Assembly (NCBI GenBank): GCA_017303735.1
Contig: JAFLCF010000075.1
Span: 1-19,705, forward strand
Reading direction: 5' to 3'
Source: Anaerolineae bacterium
Lineage (GTDB): Bacteria; Chloroflexota; Anaerolineae; Anaerolineales; Villigracilaceae
Length of the DNA stretch: 19,705 bases
Shown here piece by piece: positions 14,956 through 19,705 of the stretch (position 1 is the stretch's first letter; every line of letters starts with the position of its first letter). The translations under genes were made by a program, and so were the position numbers. Below the pieces are notes generated by a model. The model saw nothing but the letters and a program-made list of their open reading frames with translations. It searched no databases and had not been told where the DNA came from.

Positions 14956-15264
14956 ATGTCTAAAGAATATGTTCTTCATGATGGCAAGCGCGGGTCGGCG
15001 TTGGCGTTGCGGATAACCCCGCGTGCAAGCCGGAACGAGGTTGCTGGAATATTGAATGACGGTACGGTCAAGATCTTAATGGCTGCCGATGCGGATGACG
15101 GAGAAATGAATGCCAAGCTTCTCACGTTCCTGGCGGAGGTGCTTGGGGTTCCGAAAACTCGCGTAGAGATCGTGGCTGGAGAAAATGGTCGCGACAAGCT
15201 GGTTTCGATCTTGGATATGGATGTGGAAACTGCCCATCAGCGCATTACCGCCCATATGGGCTAG
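14956..15264 (+). CDS. yggU: DUF167/YggU family protein
   Basis: 102 residues. LRITPRASRNEVAG near the N-terminus and VEIVAGENGRDKLVSI near the end are the family signatures. Small cytoplasmic protein of unknown function, usually found with yggS-yggT. It follows yggT after eight bases with its own site GAGGTG (14946-14951). Last gene of the run. Confidence 0.92.
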   Translation: MSKEYVLHDGKRGSALALRITPRASRNEVAGILNDGTVKILMAADADDGEMNAKLLTFLAEVLGVPKTRVEIVAGENGRDKLVSILDMDVETAHQRITAHMG

Positions 15265-15282
15265 GTTTTACGATTAATCATT

Positions 15283-15329
15283 AAGCAGAATGAACGGCTC
15301 TTTATTGGAGCCGTTCATTCTGCTTTTTA
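15283..15329. terminator. Strong terminator between convergent genes
   Basis: An 18-bp stem (15283-15300 with 15308-15325; arms rich in GAATGAACGGCTC and its complement), 7-base loop TTTATTG, then a T-rich run. It ends the yggU transcript and lies 19 bases past the stop of the - strand transglycosylase, so it may serve both directions. Confidence 0.85.
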
Positions 15330-15347
15330 TTCTTTATAAACCAATTC

Positions 15348-17774
15348 TTATTGGCTTGTACCGTTTCCATACAAACGGTTGTAAATAATATAGATCTCAT
15401 AGATATTGCGAATATAGTTGCGCGTCTCTTCAAAGCGGACACTTTCCAGAAATAGGTCTTGATCGTCACCTGAAAGTTCTTTCCAAGCGATGGCATTGCC
15501 GGGTCCACCATTGTAGGCGGCGAGGGTCGCATACAGATCGTCATTGAGCAGAGACCGGTTTCGGGCGAGGTAGTGGCTTCCAAACAAAACGCTCACATAG
15601 GGGCGATATAGATCTTCTTCGGCGTAGTTGGCTGGCTTGCCAAGTTCGGAGGCGATCTGTGCGCCTGTGGATGGGATGACCTGCATCAATCCGCGTGCGC
15701 CTGCACTCGAACGAACATAGCCTTCGAAAAGACTTTCCTGACGGATAACACTGTAAATAAATAACGGGTCAAAGCCTTCTTGCTGAGCGACGGGGATGAT
15801 GAGGTCGGGGTAATACAGCCCGTAGCGCACATGGCTGAAATAAGCAGGCGCCATCATCGATTCAGTGTGTTCATCCAGCCCAGCGAGGGTCAACACCTGG
15901 CGGGCGGCAAAAATGGCAGAGCGATACATGCCCAAATCGAGCATGTAATTTGCCAACCGGTAACTGCCAACTGCATCTTGATTGGTTTCCAATTCTTCAC
16001 GCAGATCTTCAAATTCAAGCCGGGCTTCGTCGTACATGCCCAGGTCCCAATATTCCCTGCCACGAATCACACGCGCATCTAACGCCAACGGACCTAGATT
16101 CGTCAGGTCAACATCATTGGTGAGGTTGAAGGTCAGGCGCATCCAGGCATCGGCATCGGTGCGTTCACGTGCAAGGTCAACTTTGAAATTTGGTGAAGTG
16201 CCAGGTGCGAAGGGTGCGCGTTCTTGCAAGAGGTCACGAGCACGTTCGCTGTAATATCCGCCGGGGTTGAGGTTCTGTCCTTCGCGCCATGCATCCAATG
16301 CGCCGTTTTCATTCCCTACTTTTTGATGTGCTTTTCCGACCCATAGCAAGGCACGGGTCTTGTCCTCTTCAGAAACCGAAAGAGCGAGGCTGCGTTTGAA
16401 CGTTTCCAGCGCTTGCTCAAAGTTGCCGCGCCGATACTCAACGATTCCCATCAGAAAGGCGGCATAAGACGCTTGTTGTGAGCCCGGATATTCGAGAGTT
16501 ACACGTGACCAGGTTTCAATGGCTTTGTCGTATTGCTCATCACGTTCGTAGATGCGCGCGGCACTCATTAAATAATCTGCCGCTTGTGAAGATGTAGGCG
16601 CAAGGTTAACGAAGTCCAGCAGGGTTTGGGCGCCTTTGGTGTAATCACCTTTTTGCGCCCATTCAATGAACGCCTTCTCGCCCCAGGCATCACCCCAGCG
16701 CGGGTGTGCCGAGAAATTCGCGATGAATGCTTCGTAATCGACCAGGGCTTCATCGTATTGCCCCAGAGCATTTTTTGAGAGAGCACGATAGTAAATCGCT
16801 GTGCCATCGTTTTCTGGCGGGTTGCTTTGCAAGTAGCGATCAAAGGCGGCAATGCCGACAGCGTACTGACCGGCAAAATAATCCACCAAACCGCGGTCCA
16901 GTTCGTTGACCGTTCCGCCCGCATCGAGCAGAGCGACAAGGCTGAGATAGGAATAATAGGACAGCGGATAATTTTCCACGGCGAATCTAAATCTCTCGTT
17001 CGCCTCCGCGTTTTGACCTTGTGCCTGATTCGCCAACCCAGCTTCATACAACGCCTGAGCCTTGATGTAATCGCTTGAGGCGCGCCCGATGATGCCATCG
17101 TAGAGGGTGATGGCGGTTTCGTAATTCCCGAGCTGGGTTTGTGTGTTTGCAACCTTTAGATCAAGGATGGTATCGTCGCCAAGGGATGCTGCCTGGATGG
17201 CTGTAGTATAGGCAGATAATGCGGCAGGAAAATTTTTGGCGTTATACAGCGCATCCCCGCGCAATTCCTGCACGTAGGCATCTAAAACGCCAGGGCGCAG
17301 GGTCAGGTACACCTGCCAGGCATCTGCCGCTGCCGAGTAGTTTTCGAGCTTGTAATAAACGAACCCTTGTAAAAAATAAGCTTGCGGGAATTGCGGTGAT
17401 TGAGAGTATTCAGTGATCAGCACTTGCAGGGCGGTGAGTGTTTCGTTATAGCGACCTTGTGCGTAGTAGATGCGCGCTTCGCCCCATTTTGCAGATGCAC
17501 GAATGAGCGGGTCGGGTGAATCTTGCAGGGCGATCTGGTAATTCAATAGTGCGAGGTCGTAATCACCATTGAATAGCGCCTCATCTCCTTCGGTGACCCT
17601 TGCCACGGGTTGCGGAGTGGGTGTGATGGTGGGAGTGAATGTTGGTTCGGGAGTGGTGGTGAGGCTGGGGGTGACCGTCCAACCGGGAGGGATGGTGGGA
17701 AAATTTTCGAGGGTGGAACAGGCTGCGAGGGACACTGCCAGCCAAAGTCCGAGCAAGAGGCGCAGGTTTTTCAT
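15348..17774 (-). CDS. Lipoprotein soluble lytic transglycosylase with TPR-like body
   Basis: 808 residues from the ATG at 17772-17774; a GTG 18 codons upstream is possible but would bury the signal peptide. Residues 1-19 form a lipoprotein signal ending in LAAC (C19). Residues about 25-60 are a Thr/Pro-rich linker. The long middle (about 60-600) is built of TPR-like helical repeats, as in the superhelix of Slt70. The C-terminal SLT domain has catalytic E680 in IRQES, GLMQVIPST and AAYNGGPGN. It cleaves glycan strands outside the membrane, making 1,6-anhydro ends. A canonical promoter lies directly on the start codon. Confidence 0.92.
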   Translation of the reverse strand: MKNLRLLLGLWLAVSLAACSTLENFPTIPPGWTVTPSLTTTPEPTFTPTITPTPQPVARVTEGDEALFNGDYDLALLNYQIALQDSPDPLIRASAKWGEARIYYAQGRYNETLTALQVLITEYSQSPQFPQAYFLQGFVYYKLENYSAAADAWQVYLTLRPGVLDAYVQELRGDALYNAKNFPAALSAYTTAIQAASLGDDTILDLKVANTQTQLGNYETAITLYDGIIGRASSDYIKAQALYEAGLANQAQGQNAEANERFRFAVENYPLSYYSYLSLVALLDAGGTVNELDRGLVDYFAGQYAVGIAAFDRYLQSNPPENDGTAIYYRALSKNALGQYDEALVDYEAFIANFSAHPRWGDAWGEKAFIEWAQKGDYTKGAQTLLDFVNLAPTSSQAADYLMSAARIYERDEQYDKAIETWSRVTLEYPGSQQASYAAFLMGIVEYRRGNFEQALETFKRSLALSVSEEDKTRALLWVGKAHQKVGNENGALDAWREGQNLNPGGYYSERARDLLQERAPFAPGTSPNFKVDLARERTDADAWMRLTFNLTNDVDLTNLGPLALDARVIRGREYWDLGMYDEARLEFEDLREELETNQDAVGSYRLANYMLDLGMYRSAIFAARQVLTLAGLDEHTESMMAPAYFSHVRYGLYYPDLIIPVAQQEGFDPLFIYSVIRQESLFEGYVRSSAGARGLMQVIPSTGAQIASELGKPANYAEEDLYRPYVSVLFGSHYLARNRSLLNDDLYATLAAYNGGPGNAIAWKELSGDDQDLFLESVRFEETRNYIRNIYEIYIIYNRLYGNGTSQ

Positions 17775-17780
17775 CCTATT

Positions 17781-17809
17781 TTTATACTGGTAAAGGAGAT
17801 GCGCGTCAA
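17781..17809 (-). promoter_or_regulatory. Sigma-70 promoter giving a leaderless transglycosylase mRNA
   Basis: Read on the - strand: TTGACG (17804-17809), a 17-base spacer, TATAAA (17781-17786), then six bases and the ATG at 17774. Transcription would begin at the start codon, and no ribosome binding site fits. Confidence 0.7.
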
Positions 17810-17887
17810 GCGGGGGGATTGGTTTCACATGTTGTATTCATGATGTATGCCCATGATCGCAAATTACAGTTTCTTCTCTTTAATAAA

Positions 17888-17898
17888 CACAATTTGTG
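17888..17898. promoter_or_regulatory. Small palindrome near the potD-like promoter
   Basis: CACAATTTGTG is a perfect inverted repeat with a single central base, ending 11 bases before the TATAAT box, in the -35 area. It could be an operator; there is no further support. Confidence 0.25.
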
Positions 17899-17909
17899 AC
17901 CGCACTGGG

Positions 17910-17915
17910 TATAAT
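17910..17915 (+). promoter_or_regulatory. -10 box of the polyamine-binding protein gene
   Basis: Perfect TATAAT, giving a leader of about 30 bases before the ATG at 17953. There is no clear -35 box at 17 bases. Confidence 0.5.
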
Positions 17916-17952
17916 CTCATCTGCAACTTATCTTAATGCTTCAAGGAGAAAC

Positions 17953-19104
17953 ATGAACACACATCACAAAATCCATCTCTACTTTAGGTTGATTTTGTCG
18001 AGCGTGCTGTTGATCGTATTAACAGCCTGTACCGCGGGGAGTGAACCTGCTTCGACAGACGAATTGGTGACGTCTAATGGGTTTGCCTGCCCACAACCAA
18101 ACCCGCGTGTTGAATTTGAAAGTGACACAGTCAATATCTTTACATGGACGGAATATGTGCCTGAAGATATTTTCGATTGTTTTGGCATGGTCTATGACGT
18201 GACCGTAAACGTGGATTATTTTTCTTCCAATGAAGAACTTTATTCAAAGGTCTCATTGGGCGAGGATGTTAACCCATACGATGTGATTCACCCGAGCGAT
18301 TACATGATCGGCGTCTTGATCCGCGAAGAGTTGTTGACTCCGCTTGACCCTGCGAAATTGCCGAACACGGCAAACCTGGATGCCGGGTTGACCGCTGCCT
18401 ATGGAGATACGATCAACTATATTGTGCCCTACCAGATGGGTACACAAGCCATCATTTACAACACCGAGACCGTACAAACCCCGCCGACTTCATGGGCTGA
18501 TCTGTGGAGCCCTGAATATGAAGGACGCATTGTGGCAGTGGATGATAACCGGGTCATCATTGGTGCGACATTGTTGACTCTTGGCTATGATGTAAATGAC
18601 ACCGACCCCGGGCATTTAGAGGAAGCCAAAGAGAAACTGCTCGAGTTAATGCCGAACATTCGCGTGTTCGATAGTGACAGCCCGAAGACTCCGCTTGTGG
18701 CGGGCGATGTAGACCTTGGCATTGTCTGGAACGGTGAAGCCTTTCTGACCCAAACCGAAGACCCGCGTTTTGAGTACGTCTTCCCGGAGGAAGGGTCGAT
18801 CATCTTTTACGACGGTATGGCGATCCCTGAAACCGCACCTCACCCAGATGCTGCCTATGCCTGGTTCAATTACCTGCTACAAGGTGATACGAACTGGCTG
18901 ACCTTGGTGGATTATCCGTACACGAACCCGAACAAAGCTGCATTGGAATACGCCAAGGCAAACCAGCCTGAAATATATGAAGCCTATATTTCATCGCCCA
19001 TCACCAATACCCCGGCAGAAGAATTTGCCAAGGGACATGAAGTGATCGATCTTGGTGAAGCCTTGTTGTTGTATGATGAGATCTGGACGGAGATAAAACA
19101 GTAA
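17953..19104 (+). CDS. Spermidine/putrescine-type ABC transporter substrate-binding lipoprotein
   Basis: 383 residues from the ATG at 17953, set by AAGGAG at 17943-17948; the frame extends upstream, but through the promoter. Residues 1-26 form a lipoprotein signal ending in LTAC (C26). NIFTWTEYVPEDIFDCF is the typical start of PotD/PotF-like proteins, followed by YDVIHPSDYMIG, a middle hinge (YIVPYQMGTQAIIYNT) and DLGIVWNGEAF. It captures polyamines, or a similar small cation, outside the membrane for an ABC importer. No permease or ATPase gene follows, so the partners are upstream elsewhere or unlinked. Confidence 0.9.
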   Translation: MNTHHKIHLYFRLILSSVLLIVLTACTAGSEPASTDELVTSNGFACPQPNPRVEFESDTVNIFTWTEYVPEDIFDCFGMVYDVTVNVDYFSSNEELYSKVSLGEDVNPYDVIHPSDYMIGVLIREELLTPLDPAKLPNTANLDAGLTAAYGDTINYIVPYQMGTQAIIYNTETVQTPPTSWADLWSPEYEGRIVAVDDNRVIIGATLLTLGYDVNDTDPGHLEEAKEKLLELMPNIRVFDSDSPKTPLVAGDVDLGIVWNGEAFLTQTEDPRFEYVFPEEGSIIFYDGMAIPETAPHPDAAYAWFNYLLQGDTNWLTLVDYPYTNPNKAALEYAKANQPEIYEAYISSPITNTPAEEFAKGHEVIDLGEALLLYDEIWTEIKQ

Positions 19105-19111
19105 AGAGAAA

Positions 19112-19157
19112 GCGCAGGTTGTAAAAATTGTAAGCTTGAAAACTTTACAACCTGCGC
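19112..19157. terminator. Long hairpin after the polyamine-binding protein gene
   Basis: GCGCAGGTTGTAAA (19112-19125) pairs exactly with TTTACAACCTGCGC (19144-19157), 18-base loop. It starts seven bases past the stop. No U-tract. TTTACA in its right arm, 17 bases from TAAACT (19167-19172), could be a promoter for the kinase gene. Confidence 0.6.
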
Positions 19158-19191
19158 GCACCATGATAAACTCGCGTCGTTAGCATCCCAA

Positions 19192-19217
19192 GCGCACTCG
19201 CAAGAGTGCGCCTTTTT
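19192..19217 (+). terminator. GNRA-loop terminator just before the kinase gene
   Basis: GCGCACTC (19192-19199) pairs with GAGTGCGC (19204-19211) around a GCAA tetraloop, then CTTTTT. A classical rho-independent terminator, only 13 bases before the ATG at 19231. It could close the upstream transcript or attenuate the kinase gene. Confidence 0.75.
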
Positions 19218-19230
19218 CTGCGAGTTACAC

Positions 19231-19705
19231 ATGGATATTTTACTCACTGGTTCTGTTGCGTACGATTACTTGATGACCTTCCCCGGTCATTTCAAAGAAC
19301 AAATTTTGCCCGAGCGTTTGGAATCGATCAGTCTTTCATTTCTTGTGGATGGCATGTCGAAACAGCGTGGCGGTATTGCACCAAATATCGCCTACACCAT
19401 GGCATTGCTCGGTCAGAAGCCGCGTGTGATGGCAACCGTCGGCGAGGACTTCGGAGATTATCGCGCCTGGCTGGATTCTAAAGGCGTGGATACGACCCTG
19501 ATGAAGGTCGTACCGGGCGTGTTCACCGCCTCCTTCTTTGCCACCACGGATCGAGTCTCGGCTCAAATTGCTTCGTTCTACCCGGGAGCCATGGGCTACT
19601 CTGCGACTCAATCGCTCAAGGAACTTGATAAAAAGCCAGATCTGGTCATCGTCTCGCCCAGCTCACCGGATGCGATGATGAAGTTCCCCGCCGAAGCGCG
19701 TGAAT
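19231..19705 (+). CDS. PfkB family carbohydrate/nucleoside kinase (3' end beyond window)
   Basis: 158 codons are visible with no stop. MDILLTGSVAYDY is the usual first strand, and GGIAPNIAYTMALLG (near residue 49) is the first PfkB signature, which binds the substrate. TVGEDFGDYRAWLDSKGVDT continues the fold. The pattern fits the adenosine kinase/ribokinase branch. The ATP-binding GAGD motif should lie beyond the window. The ribosome binding site is weak (GAG at 19222). Confidence 0.88.
   Translation, partial: MDILLTGSVAYDYLMTFPGHFKEQILPERLESISLSFLVDGMSKQRGGIAPNIAYTMALLGQKPRVMATVGEDFGDYRAWLDSKGVDTTLMKVVPGVFTASFFATTDRVSAQIASFYPGAMGYSATQSLKELDKKPDLVIVSPSSPDAMMKFPAEARE

Noticed and set aside
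16568..17152. 194-codon - strand frame inside the transglycosylase
   Set aside because: Second frame of the same strand through the TPR-like region; low-complexity Trp/Arg-rich and without a start signal.

Overview
The window looks like a chromosomal segment of a mid-GC bacterium, most plausibly Chloroflexota (Anaerolineae-like). This rests on overall gene style: Thr/Pro-rich lipoprotein linkers, a CAP-LysM surface protein, a GH3-family enzyme, stand-alone surface lipoproteins and heptanucleotide tandem repeats. There is no rRNA or other phylogenetic marker to confirm it. I see no tRNA, rRNA, CRISPR array, phage or complete insertion sequence.

Region 1 (1-4627, + strand) holds two tandem, paralogous B12-binding-type radical SAM genes, the first cut by the window edge. 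They are followed by a 236-codon gene of unknown function and a GH3-type acyl-adenylating/amide synthetase gene. The first two overlap by ATGA, and so do the last two. This could be a small biosynthetic locus. The last two genes are C-rich on their coding strand, and the GH3 gene carries three in-frame short tandem repeat arrays.

Region 2 (4628-5196) has no intact gene. It holds a C-terminal relic of a ComM/YifB-type Mg-chelatase-like gene on the - strand, still followed by its terminator. It also holds a heptamer array, a perfect palindrome and a strong + strand terminator-like hairpin.

Region 3 (5197-6956) holds an intact class V (isopenicillin N epimerase-like) PLP enzyme and, directly behind it, the C-terminal half of a diverged paralog lacking its 5' part.

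Region 4 (6960-11182) holds a secreted CAP/LysM protein and a tightly coupled trio (patatin-like lipase, 77-residue membrane protein, alpha/beta-hydrolase esterase). A Tat-exported L,D-transpeptidase follows, with a promoter and a pair of hairpins in its leader.

Region 5 (11267-15264) holds ccdA and an unusual thioredoxin-fold/DUF2085 membrane fusion, which together suggest a membrane thiol relay. The fusion gene overlaps pgeF by one base. Then come yggS, yggT and yggU (DUF167), a widely conserved housekeeping set, closed by a strong terminator.

Region 6 (15265-19705) holds a convergent lipoprotein lytic transglycosylase with a TPR-like body, apparently made from a leaderless mRNA. Divergent from it is a spermidine/putrescine-type substrate-binding lipoprotein. 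After two hairpins comes the start of a PfkB-family sugar/nucleoside kinase that runs off the window. Cell-envelope functions (two lipoproteins, L,D-transpeptidase, lytic transglycosylase, CAP-LysM protein, lipases) are the main theme.
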